NCBI RefSeq assembly: GCF_000252995.1
Contig: NC_015761.1
Coordinates: forward strand, 1,674,001 to 1,738,000
Direction of reading: 5' to 3'
Length of the DNA: 64,000 nt
DNA from: Salmonella bongori NCTC 12419
GTDB taxonomy: Bacteria > Pseudomonadota > Gammaproteobacteria > Enterobacterales > Enterobacteriaceae
Part shown: piece after piece, positions 16,964 through 24,698 of the stretch
Position numbering within the stretch: position 1 is the stretch's first letter
How the letters are laid out: the number at the start of each line of letters is the position of its first letter
Notes under the pieces: model-generated
Databases searched by the model: none
Told to the model about the DNA's origin: nothing
What the model saw: the letters and a program-made list of their open reading frames with translations, nothing else
Translations under genes and position numbers: made by a program

Positions 16964-17806
16964 TCAGCCCTTCACGCCGCCAGCGGTCAAACCACTTTTA
17001 ATAAAACGTTCCGAAAGTGCGTACATCACAACAACAGGCAATGCAGTGACTAACGATGCCGCCATCATGCGGCCCCAGATATAATCAGGCGTACTGAACA
17101 GCGTGTTCAGTCCTACAGGGAGAGTGAAATTACTGGCGCTGGAGAGGAAAATCGATGCAAAAAGATAGTCATTCCAGGCTACCATAAAGCAGTAGACAAA
17201 TACCGAAACCAGGCCAGACATCGCCAGAGGAACGGTGATGCGAAAGATAATTTGCAGACGATTCAAACCATCCATCATCGCCGCCTCTTCAATCTCATCC
17301 GGGATGGTGTCAAAGTAGCTTTTCAGCATGAACACCGCGGTGGGTAAGGTCTGGGTGACCATGGTAATAATGAGTGCCATGTCGGTATCGTAGATGCCGA
17401 GTGCGGTGATAATTTTGAACAACGGAACTACCAGCAAAATGCCGGAAAACATGTACACGGTATAAAAGCTGGCATTGATGGTCATCTGCCCTTTAAAACG
17501 TAAGCGGGATAGCGCATATGCCCCGAGCGTACCTAAAAACACCGCCACAACCGATGACACGACCGAAACCACCATACTGTTGCGGAAGTAGTCGACAAAC
17601 GGAAAAATTAACGGGTTAAAAATGTCGATATAGTGTTCCAACGTCCAGTGCTGCGGAAAAAGCGTCGGATGTAATGAAATCGCCTCTTTCGCGCTCTTGA
17701 ATGATGTCATCAGCATCACAAAAAAAGGAAAAAGCGTGATGACAAGGAAAACGACTAATCCGCAATAAAAACCGATCCGCCCAACTTTATATTTATTTGT
17801 TGCCAT
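16964..17806 (-). CDS. ycjP: Sugar ABC transporter permease YcjP
   Basis: MalG-type inner-membrane permease, 280 residues, with six predicted transmembrane helices starting with FYCGLVVFLVITLFPFFVML. The cytoplasmic EAA loop is present (IEEAAMMDGLNRLQIIFRITVPLA) and is where the YcjV ATPase would dock. Its start overlaps the end of ycjO by 14 bp. The substrate is not proven. The enzymes encoded alongside suggest a glucoside or guloside such as kojibiose or glucosylglycerate. Confidence 0.93.
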   Translation of the reverse strand: MATNKYKVGRIGFYCGLVVFLVITLFPFFVMLMTSFKSAKEAISLHPTLFPQHWTLEHYIDIFNPLIFPFVDYFRNSMVVSVVSSVVAVFLGTLGAYALSRLRFKGQMTINASFYTVYMFSGILLVVPLFKIITALGIYDTDMALIITMVTQTLPTAVFMLKSYFDTIPDEIEEAAMMDGLNRLQIIFRITVPLAMSGLVSVFVYCFMVAWNDYLFASIFLSSASNFTLPVGLNTLFSTPDYIWGRMMAASLVTALPVVVMYALSERFIKSGLTAGGVKG

Positions 17807-18674
17807 TGAGATTTACCCGTTTTCTGGTCAGCAAGATGACGGCAAAAATGATGATGAAGAGCACGACGGAAATCGCAGCTGCTTTACCTAAGTCATTAAA
17901 TGCAAATGCTGTTTTATAGAGATATACACCCAGAATATCGACTTTTGTGGTTAGCAGATAAACATCGGCAAACATATAGAACATCCAGATGGTGCGCAGA
18001 GTTACGACCGTGGCCAGTACCGGCATAATGGCGGGCAGCGTAACGATGTGGAATCGTTGCCAGGCATTCGCGCCGTCCATTTCTGCAGCTTCGTACAACG
18101 ACTTATCAATCGTCTGCAAAATTGCCAGGAAGGAAATAAAGGCATACGGGAAGTAACGCCAGATCGCGAATAACACCACTAATACGAAGCTGCTGCCTGG
18201 ATTATCAAACCACAGCGGCGCGCGGTCATAGAGATGCAGCACATCCAGGCCAAGATAGTTGACGATGCCATAACCGTTGTTGAACATGTATTTCCAGGCA
18301 AAAATCAACGAAATAGACGGCGTGACATAGGAGAGGATCACCAGTGAACGCGCCGTTTTACGCAAACGAAACTCGCGGTTGAAGAACATCGCGACGCCCA
18401 GTCCCAGCGCTGTACTGCCTACCACCACCAACCCGGTATACCAGACGGTCATCCATAACGAATGCCAGAAGCCAGGATCGGTAAGAATACTGATATAGTT
18501 GCTCAACCCGACAAAAGTAGACGCAATCAGCGGGTTCAGCGGCAAACGCAAGAAACTGATTTCAATATTCGATAGCATCGGCCATGCCACTAATCCACCG
18601 AGCAACAATAAACTCGGCGCCAGTAGCAACATTGCAAATGGCATATCGGAACGACCGGAAAAAAACCTATTCAT
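17793..18674 (-). CDS. ycjO: Sugar ABC transporter permease YcjO
   Basis: MalF/UgpA-type permease of 293 residues, partner of YcjP. Hydrophobic helices begin at MPFAMLLLAPSLLLLGGLVAW and end with SVVLFIIIFAVILLT. The EAA loop reads LYEAAEMDGANAWQRFHIVTLP, the ATPase contact site. It lies 20 bp after ycjN and overlaps ycjP by 14 bp, so importer subunits are translated together. Length matches E. coli YcjO. Confidence 0.93.
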   Translation of the reverse strand: MNRFFSGRSDMPFAMLLLAPSLLLLGGLVAWPMLSNIEISFLRLPLNPLIASTFVGLSNYISILTDPGFWHSLWMTVWYTGLVVVGSTALGLGVAMFFNREFRLRKTARSLVILSYVTPSISLIFAWKYMFNNGYGIVNYLGLDVLHLYDRAPLWFDNPGSSFVLVVLFAIWRYFPYAFISFLAILQTIDKSLYEAAEMDGANAWQRFHIVTLPAIMPVLATVVTLRTIWMFYMFADVYLLTTKVDILGVYLYKTAFAFNDLGKAAAISVVLFIIIFAVILLTRKRVNLNGNK

Positions 18675-18694
18675 AACAACTTTCCACGTCCGTG

Positions 18695-19987
18695 TTAGCG
18701 TTGTTCAACAAGGGCATCCAGTTTTTTCTGGCTTTCCTTGACCGTCGAAGACAAACTGGCCTTACCTACCGTAACGTTATGCACCATTGAGCTCACCACG
18801 CCCGATCCGGTGACATCCCCCATACGAGTAAAGTTCTTATTTCCTACTGCACCAAATACCTGGATATTGGGCAGCTCAGCAATCAACTGGTAAGGCAAGT
18901 CTCCCAGCGCCTTAATTACCGCGTTTTCCTTCCAGATTGCCGTATTCACCACGGCTTTATTCACAGGCAGCGCTGCACCCGGCGACATCATCACCCAGTC
19001 TGCAATGTTGTCCGCCTGCTCCATAAAAGCGATGAACTTTTCGGCAGCCTCCGTCTCTTCATGTTTCTGTCCCGTGGTGATTGTCAGCGACGTCAACATG
19101 CCGTAAACGGCGGACGTTTTTTCGGTAGGGACAACGAAGCCTATATTCTGCGGATCGCCCTCTTTAATGACCGCCGGAAGGATATAAGTAGAGTAAACCG
19201 CCATCGGTGCGGTACCGTTCATAAAGGCATCTTTGACTTCCATAATGTCGTTCGAGCCGGGCATAGTGTTTTCCGCCAACGAACGGTAATATTCCAGCGC
19301 CTGGGACATTTCTGGCGTATCAAGCGTAATTTTTCCTTCTGCGTTAAAAACATTGGCCTGGTTGGATAAAGCAAACTGTGAGAAGGCCTGTTCTGTCAGC
19401 ACACTTTCTGCTGTGGGTAACGCAATACCGTATTTCTTATTGGCGGGATCATTGAGTTTTTGCGCCACAGTCAATAATTGCTGCCAGTTTTTTGGTTCTT
19501 CCAGCCCGGCTTTCGCCAGAATATCTTTGCGATACCAAATGCCGCCAATCCAGGCACTGACCGGGACGCCTGTCCACGCAGCGCCATCTTCAGTACGTAC
19601 AATACGCAGTACGCCGTCATAAAAGGTATTTTCCCCCAGATGCTGAATAACATTTGCAACGGCGTTACGATCAATCAGTTGTTCTTTATCCATCACTTTG
19701 GCGTAATCATGGCTGGTCTCAATCACCTCCGGTAGCGAGCCGCTTCGCGCCAGCGTGATGACTTTTGTGTTATAGGCGTCTTCTTCAACCGGAACTTGTT
19801 TGACGGTAATACCAGGGTTTGCTTTTTCAAAGCGGGTAATAAGCTGGCTAATAACAGCCTGACGCTCTTGTTCTACCGAAGAGTGCATAAACTCAATGGA
19901 GACATTTGTTTTTTTCTCATCATTACACCCTGAAATCAGGGTGCAGGAAACCAGTGCTGATAACAGCACAATTTTAGTTTTGAGCAT
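18695..19987 (-). CDS. ycjN: Sugar ABC transporter substrate-binding lipoprotein YcjN
   Basis: Family 1 extracellular solute-binding protein, 430 residues. The N-terminus is a lipoprotein signal with lipobox LISGC (Cys at about residue 21), so it is anchored in the periplasmic membrane. The mature part has the usual two-lobe layout with VEFMHSS-like first strand, the ligand-cleft region GVPVSAWIGGIWYRKDIL, and the hinge KYGIALPTAESVL. It delivers substrate to YcjO/YcjP. It follows ycjM by 13 bp. Confidence 0.93.
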   Translation of the reverse strand: MLKTKIVLLSALVSCTLISGCNDEKKTNVSIEFMHSSVEQERQAVISQLITRFEKANPGITVKQVPVEEDAYNTKVITLARSGSLPEVIETSHDYAKVMDKEQLIDRNAVANVIQHLGENTFYDGVLRIVRTEDGAAWTGVPVSAWIGGIWYRKDILAKAGLEEPKNWQQLLTVAQKLNDPANKKYGIALPTAESVLTEQAFSQFALSNQANVFNAEGKITLDTPEMSQALEYYRSLAENTMPGSNDIMEVKDAFMNGTAPMAVYSTYILPAVIKEGDPQNIGFVVPTEKTSAVYGMLTSLTITTGQKHEETEAAEKFIAFMEQADNIADWVMMSPGAALPVNKAVVNTAIWKENAVIKALGDLPYQLIAELPNIQVFGAVGNKNFTRMGDVTGSGVVSSMVHNVTVGKASLSSTVKESQKKLDALVEQR

Positions 19988-20000
19988 AAAATGTTCCTTG

Positions 20001-21683
20001 TTATTTTTTAATCCACAAAACCTGCCAGGGACGTAGCATTAATATCTCGCCAGAGAGATTCGCCTCACTAATTAAATCAGTACCGTGAAATGGTTCACCA
20101 TTAACACTATTTATATTATCGCTTACGTTAAATAAAGCGACCACGCATTCCCCTGTCTTTGCTATTCTCTCGATTTGCATAATGCATGGTGATATTTTTT
20201 TAATAGAAAACGTGCTTTCCGGATGAAATGCTTTACTGTTTCGACGAATCGTGATAAGTCTGGATAAGGCATAATAGACACGATATCTTAATGTACTGTC
20301 ATCCATTAATTCGGCTTCAATTTTTTCTCGAAGATATTTTTTTCTGTTAATCGCCCGGTTATATCCTGACTTTTCCACACCATCATAATCATTACGGGAG
20401 CCCAGAATACTTTGTATATATATCGCTGGCACGCCTGGAAAAGAGAGTAAAATGGCATGAGCCAGAATAAACCTGGAAAGACGCTGGTCATCAGTACTTT
20501 CACGATGACTAAGCGCATCCAGATATGTCACGTTTATTTCATAAGGACTTCGACTACCGTCCGGGTTATTTTTCCAGTTAACTAATGCGCCTTCTTGCTG
20601 TAAATGCTCTACCAGGTCCAGTATCTCTTCTTCCGGTAGAAGACCGCGTAATGGATTAAGCCCAATGCCGTCATGAGATGCCAGAAAATTGAACCAGGTC
20701 GTATTTTCTGAAGGAAGCTGCAGGGATTGTGCCCAGGAGCACAACGCAGACACATCCTGGCCGTGAACAGCATGTAATACCAGTGGCGGTAGCGAAAATT
20801 GATAGACCATATGCGCCTCATCCTCACCATTACCCAGGTACGCAATATTATCTTTATGCGGAACATTGGTCTCAGTGATAATAACCACCCCTGGCGCGAC
20901 CTCATCAGTAATAGCGCGAAAGAGCTTAACCAGCAGATGCGTTTGGGGAAGATGGATACATGAAGTTCCTGGTGCTTTCCACATAAATCCCACCGCGTCC
21001 AGACGAATATAATCAGCTCCCTTCTCTATATAAGTCAGTAGTACATCGACCATCGCCAGTAAAACTTCCGGGCACCGATAATTGAGATCAATCTGGTCCT
21101 CACTGAAGGTCGTCCATAGATGACGAACAGAATTATCCTTCAGGGTAAATGGCGTGAGCAATGGCAAGGCACGTGGCCGGGTTACTGCGCTAAGGTCGGT
21201 TAATGGGTCTATAGCAATAAAAAAATTTTCAAAGCCCGGCGTCTGTTGTAAATAATTGTCGAACCATTCACTTCTGGCCGACATATGATTACAAACAAAG
21301 TCAAACATCAGTTGGTTAGTCTGGCTAAGCGCGTTGAGATCACCCCACTCGCCCGTCTCAGGCGCAACCTGATGATAATCAATAACTGAAAAACCATCAT
21401 CCGAAGACCACGGATAAAAAGGTAAAAGATGAAGGTGAGAAAAAATAGTCGCCAGCCATCGCCGATGAAATTGATTAAATGTCGGCAATGGTTTTGATGT
21501 GTCGCTGTGAAATTGATCGGCGTAAGTAATAAGCACAACATCCCTTTCATCCCAGTGTGCTTTACGTTTTTTTGAAATTAATAAACGCGATTTTTCGATG
21601 CGTGAGTTAAGCGCCTTACAATGTTGTGGCGTAAATGTGTTTCCATAGATTTTTGACAGGTATTTCTCGATTTTCTGATTCAC
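20001..21683 (-). CDS. ycjM: Glucosylglycerate phosphorylase YcjM (GH13_18)
   Basis: Sucrose-phosphorylase-like GH13 subfamily 18 enzyme. E. coli YcjM phosphorolyses 2-O-alpha-D-glucosyl-D-glycerate to glucose-1-phosphate and glycerate. The 560-residue protein begins with GTG at 21683. The barrel shows LLPFYPWSSDDGFSV, the nucleophile D229 in YIRLDAVGF and the acid/base E271 in VIITETNVPH, plus the third acidic residue in SHDGIGL. It is the first gene of the ycjMNOPQRSTUV operon. A palindromic YcjW-like site ends 13 bp before the start codon. Confidence 0.93.
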   Translation of the reverse strand: MNQKIEKYLSKIYGNTFTPQHCKALNSRIEKSRLLISKKRKAHWDERDVVLITYADQFHSDTSKPLPTFNQFHRRWLATIFSHLHLLPFYPWSSDDGFSVIDYHQVAPETGEWGDLNALSQTNQLMFDFVCNHMSARSEWFDNYLQQTPGFENFFIAIDPLTDLSAVTRPRALPLLTPFTLKDNSVRHLWTTFSEDQIDLNYRCPEVLLAMVDVLLTYIEKGADYIRLDAVGFMWKAPGTSCIHLPQTHLLVKLFRAITDEVAPGVVIITETNVPHKDNIAYLGNGEDEAHMVYQFSLPPLVLHAVHGQDVSALCSWAQSLQLPSENTTWFNFLASHDGIGLNPLRGLLPEEEILDLVEHLQQEGALVNWKNNPDGSRSPYEINVTYLDALSHRESTDDQRLSRFILAHAILLSFPGVPAIYIQSILGSRNDYDGVEKSGYNRAINRKKYLREKIEAELMDDSTLRYRVYYALSRLITIRRNSKAFHPESTFSIKKISPCIMQIERIAKTGECVVALFNVSDNINSVNGEPFHGTDLISEANLSGEILMLRPWQVLWIKK

Positions 21684-21695
21684 TTTCGTTTCTCA

Positions 21696-21709
21696 TGGTA
21701 GCGGTCCCA
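21696..21709. promoter_or_regulatory. Candidate YcjW operator before ycjM
   Basis: TGGTAGCGGTCCCA is an imperfect 14-bp palindrome (TGGNANCGNTNCCA) of LacI-family type, placed immediately upstream of the operon's first gene. The same 14 bases recur at 11758-11771. Repression by YcjW from this site is inferred. Confidence 0.6.
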
Positions 21710-21757
21710 CGAAACAAAAGACTACTCCGCGAAAAATAAGCTGTCAATCTGGATAAT

Positions 21758-21817
21758 GCGGCGAAAAGCCGCTATAAAAGAATTTTGGCAGCCCAAAAAT
21801 CATATTTGTGAGCTGCC
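21758..21817 (-). terminator. Stem-loops after the psp operon
   Basis: The gap after pspD holds two inverted repeats: GGCAGC / GCTGCC (21787-21792 and 21812-21817), followed on the minus strand by an AAAATTCTTTT tail, and GCGGC / GCCGC (21758-21772). Either could end the psp transcript. No open frame resembling pspE is present in this 190-bp gap. Confidence 0.4.
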
Positions 21818-21873
21818 GCAAATTAAAAATGGATTTGTGATCTAACTGTTACGTTTAATACCATTTCTGGTAA

Positions 21874-22104
21874 TCAGGTACGATTTCCCTTGTAACGTTT
21901 TGCTATTTTAGCGGCGGCCCGATTCAATAACGGCTCCAGTGCCAACGCCAGCAACATTTTTAGCGGACGACGGGCGACGGATTTTACTGCCCATCCTGCC
22001 ACACCGGCAGGCCCGTAGCGTAGCGCGGTCAACAGAACCAGCTTACCTGCTATTTTGATACCGGGCTTCACCTTCTGCCCGGCGCGTTGCCAGCGAGTAT
22101 TCAT
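21874..22104 (-). CDS. pspD: Phage shock protein PspD
   Basis: Small peripheral inner-membrane protein of the phage shock operon, 76 residues (E. coli 73). It is basic with hydrophobic stretches (AGKLVLLTALRYGPAGVAGW, LKMLLALALEPLL). Its precise function is unclear. It is the last psp gene on this strand; in E. coli and, as I recall, LT2, pspE would follow, and it does not here. The gap after pspC is 20 bp. Confidence 0.92.
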   Translation of the reverse strand: MNTRWQRAGQKVKPGIKIAGKLVLLTALRYGPAGVAGWAVKSVARRPLKMLLALALEPLLNRAAAKIAKRYKGNRT

Positions 22105-22124
22105 CTTTACCTTCCCGATATGAC

Positions 22125-22484
22125 TTACAGTTGACGGAAACGGCTACGCAATGTGAACGTATCTGACGTAACGTACCGTTCCATTTCTCGCAGACGCTTT
22201 TCACCTGCGGCAAGCTCTCTGTCTACGACATCCAGCAATTCGCCGCTTGTCGGCTGCGATTCACCCGTCGCCAGATTATCCGGCATGGGGTCCAGTACAA
22301 AAGAAAGAATGATATAGACCACCAGGGTAAAAAATGCCAGGCCAAAGAAAATCGACAACACAACCAGAATGCGAACCAGTTTCACCGGTACATCAAGATA
22401 GTCAGCGATCCCGGCGCAAACGCCCCGCACCATACCCTTCTGCGGAATACGCCATAGTTTTTTATTCAGATTGATTCCACCCAT
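22125..22484 (-). CDS. pspC: Phage shock protein PspC
   Basis: Inner-membrane sensor that, with PspB, detects envelope stress and recruits PspA away from PspF. At 119 residues it matches E. coli. The PspC domain is at the N-terminus (KKLWRIPQKGMVRGVCAGIADYLDVP), followed by the membrane segment ILVVLSIFFGLAFFTLVVYI and a C-terminal helical region ending FTLRSRFRQL. The start shares one base with the pspB stop, so the two are coupled. Confidence 0.95.
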   Translation of the reverse strand: MGGINLNKKLWRIPQKGMVRGVCAGIADYLDVPVKLVRILVVLSIFFGLAFFTLVVYIILSFVLDPMPDNLATGESQPTSGELLDVVDRELAAGEKRLREMERYVTSDTFTLRSRFRQL

Positions 22485-22708
22485 TAGCGCTCTCTCCAGT
22501 TCGGATGCTCTGCATCAAGAATGTCTTCCAGCGCCTGAATGCGCTCACGCATACGTTGCGCGTCGTCTGTGAGCTGCAGTAAGCGTTGCTGCTCGCTTTG
22601 CGACAGTTCTCCCCGACCGCCGCGGTTGCTGTAATGCAGCCACAGCCAAATCGGTAAGACAAACAACACAAAAATAGTTAACGGGATGGCCAGAAATAGC
22701 GCGCTCAT
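22484..22708 (-). CDS. pspB: Phage shock protein PspB
   Basis: Small inner-membrane partner of PspC, 74 residues. It has one N-terminal transmembrane helix (FLAIPLTIFVLFVLPIWLWL) and a cytoplasmic coiled-coil region with repeated Gln, Arg and Glu (EQQRLLQLTDDAQRMRERIQ). PspB and PspC relay stress to PspA. Same operon and strand as pspA; length is typical. Confidence 0.95.
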   Translation of the reverse strand: MSALFLAIPLTIFVLFVLPIWLWLHYSNRGGRGELSQSEQQRLLQLTDDAQRMRERIQALEDILDAEHPNWRER

Positions 22709-22767
22709 GCGTTCTCCTTACACCTAAAGCTGATGAGCGGCGGCGCGTACCAGCGCCGCCATTGTCG

Positions 22768-23436
22768 TTATTGATTATCCTGCTTCATTTTGGCTTTCAA
22801 CTGGGCCAGTTGCTCACTGATTTCATCATCGGCTTTCAGGTCGGTAAATTGTTGATCCAGCGATTTTTGCTTGCCAAAATGATGGCTTTCCGCTTCCGCT
22901 TCCATTTGATCGATACGACGTTCAAAAGATTCAAATCGCGCCATCGCTTCGTCCAGTTTACCGCTGTCAAGCTGACGACGAACATCGCGAGAAGAACTTG
23001 CCGCCTGATGACGCAACATCAGCGCCTGCTGGCGGGCACGCGTTTCGCTGAGTTTATTTTCCAGCTCGCCAATCTCCTTCTTCATGCGCACCAGCGTGTC
23101 ATCCACCAGCGTAACTTCCTGTTCAAGCGTAGCAATTAAATCGGTCAGCTTTTGTTTTTCAATCAATGCGGCGCGCGCCAAATCATCTTTATCTTTGCGC
23201 AGAGCCAGCTCTGCTTTTTCCTGCCACTCGGTCTGCTGAGCCGTAGCCTGTTCAATACGACGGGACAACTGTTTCTTTTCTGCCAGCGCACGCGCGGAAT
23301 TCGAGCGAACCTCAACCAGCGTATCTTCCATCTCCTGAATCATCAGGCGCACCAGCTTCTGCGGATCTTCTGCCTTTTCCAGCAACGCATTGATGTTGGC
23401 GTTCACGATGTCGGCAAAACGAGAAAAAATACCCAT
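22768..23436 (-). CDS. pspA: Phage shock protein PspA (membrane-stabilising ESCRT-III-like, PspF inhibitor)
   Basis: Effector and negative regulator of the phage shock response. It binds PspF under calm conditions and coats damaged inner membrane as oligomers under stress. At 222 residues it has the family length. The N-terminal amphipathic helix (MGIFSRFADIVNANINALLE) is followed by long coiled coils (residues about 25-185). It is the first gene of pspABCD, behind a sigma-54 promoter in the divergent pspA/pspF region. Confidence 0.97.
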   Translation of the reverse strand: MGIFSRFADIVNANINALLEKAEDPQKLVRLMIQEMEDTLVEVRSNSARALAEKKQLSRRIEQATAQQTEWQEKAELALRKDKDDLARAALIEKQKLTDLIATLEQEVTLVDDTLVRMKKEIGELENKLSETRARQQALMLRHQAASSSRDVRRQLDSGKLDEAMARFESFERRIDQMEAEAESHHFGKQKSLDQQFTDLKADDEISEQLAQLKAKMKQDNQ

Positions 23437-23492
23437 AATTCATTCCTCACATAATGTTCTGGTATCGGGCGATGCCCTGCCACATGATTAAT

Positions 23493-23508
23493 ACAATTTA
23501 CGTGCCAA
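23493..23508 (-). promoter_or_regulatory. Sigma-54 promoter of pspA
   Basis: On the minus strand, TTGGCACG (-24) is followed by TAAA and TTGTA (-12), almost identical to the E. coli pspA sigma-54 promoter. It is about 57 bp before the pspA ATG. The enhancer sites for PspF and IHF would lie between it and pspF (about 23515-23600); these I infer from E. coli. Confidence 0.85.
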
Positions 23509-23606
23509 CTTTTTATATTATTGATAATTAATGAATTGTATCGTTTTACCTTGTGAGTAAAAAAGGATAAAGTGGTGAGAAACACTAACAAGTGGCGTTT
23601 TTCATC

Positions 23607-24590
23607 ATGGCTGAATTTAAAGATAACCTGCTCGGCGAGGCAAACCGTTTTCTTGAGGTACTGGAACAAGTCTCCCGGCTTGCGCCGCTGGATAAACCTG
23701 TTCTGATTATTGGTGAACGCGGGACGGGGAAAGAGCTTATCGCTAACCGCCTGCACTATCTCTCATCACGCTGGCAGGGGCCACTTATTTCGCTTAACTG
23801 CGCGGCGCTAAATGAAAACCTGCTTGACTCCGAGCTGTTTGGACATGAGGCCGGCGCCTTTACCGGGGCGCAAAAACGCCATCCCGGGCGTTTTGAACGC
23901 GCTGATGGCGGTACGCTGTTTCTGGACGAACTGGCGACTGCGCCGATGCTGGTACAGGAAAAGCTATTGCGGGTGATTGAATACGGCGAACTGGAGCGTG
24001 TCGGCGGCAGCCAGCCGTTACAGGTTAATGTGCGATTGGTATGCGCCACCAATGCCGATCTGCCCGCCATGGTCAAGGCAGGAACATTTCGCGCCGATCT
24101 GCTTGACAGACTGGCATTTGATGTCGTGCAGCTGCCGCCGCTACGCGAACGCCAAAGCGATATTATGTTAATGGCCGGGCATTTTGCGATTCAGATGTGC
24201 CGTGAGCTGCATCTGCCTTTATTTCCCGGCTTTACCGATCGGGCAAAAGAAACACTGTTGCATTATGCCTGGCCGGGTAATATCCGCGAGCTGAAAAACG
24301 TGGTTGAGCGTTCAGTGTATCGCCACAGCAGCAGCGAACATCCTTTGGATGAAATTATTATCGATCCTTTTCAACGCCATCCCGCTGAACCGCCAGTCCC
24401 CGTCCCCTCCACGCCAGCCACAACACCTGCTCTACCGCTCAGGCTACGTGAGTTTCAACGGCAACAGGAAAAAGCGCTGCTACAACATAGCTTACAGCAG
24501 GCAAAATTTAACCAAAAAAGAGCCGCCGACTTACTGGGATTAACCTACCATCAGTTACGCGCATTGCTTAAAAAACATCAGATCCCGTGA
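23607..24590 (+). CDS. pspF: Sigma-54 activator PspF of the phage shock operon
   Basis: Enhancer-binding AAA+ activator lacking a receiver domain and controlled by PspA. From the ATG at 23607 it is 327 residues, beginning MAEFKDNLL as in E. coli; a GTG five codons upstream is in frame but not conserved. Walker A GERGTGKE, the sigma-54 contact loop GAFTGA (ELFGHEAGAFTGAQ), Walker B GGTLFLDE, and a C-terminal Fis-type HTH (NQKRAADLLGLTYHQLRALL) are present. The linker before the HTH is rich in Pro and Thr and is the least conserved part. It is divergent from pspA and shares its control region. Confidence 0.95.
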   Translation: MAEFKDNLLGEANRFLEVLEQVSRLAPLDKPVLIIGERGTGKELIANRLHYLSSRWQGPLISLNCAALNENLLDSELFGHEAGAFTGAQKRHPGRFERADGGTLFLDELATAPMLVQEKLLRVIEYGELERVGGSQPLQVNVRLVCATNADLPAMVKAGTFRADLLDRLAFDVVQLPPLRERQSDIMLMAGHFAIQMCRELHLPLFPGFTDRAKETLLHYAWPGNIRELKNVVERSVYRHSSSEHPLDEIIIDPFQRHPAEPPVPVPSTPATTPALPLRLREFQRQQEKALLQHSLQQAKFNQKRAADLLGLTYHQLRALLKKHQIP

Positions 24591-24698
24591 TTTCTCCTGC
24601 TAATTGACGACATTTACGCCAGTTATCTACCGACATTTTTACGTGGCGGGCCGAAGTGCGATACACTTTACAAATTGAACTTAAAAAACTTAACTATT

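Noticed and set aside
21684..21873. Decayed pspE
   Set aside because: Neither strand shows a rhodanese motif or a recognisable signal peptide; only inverted repeats are seen.
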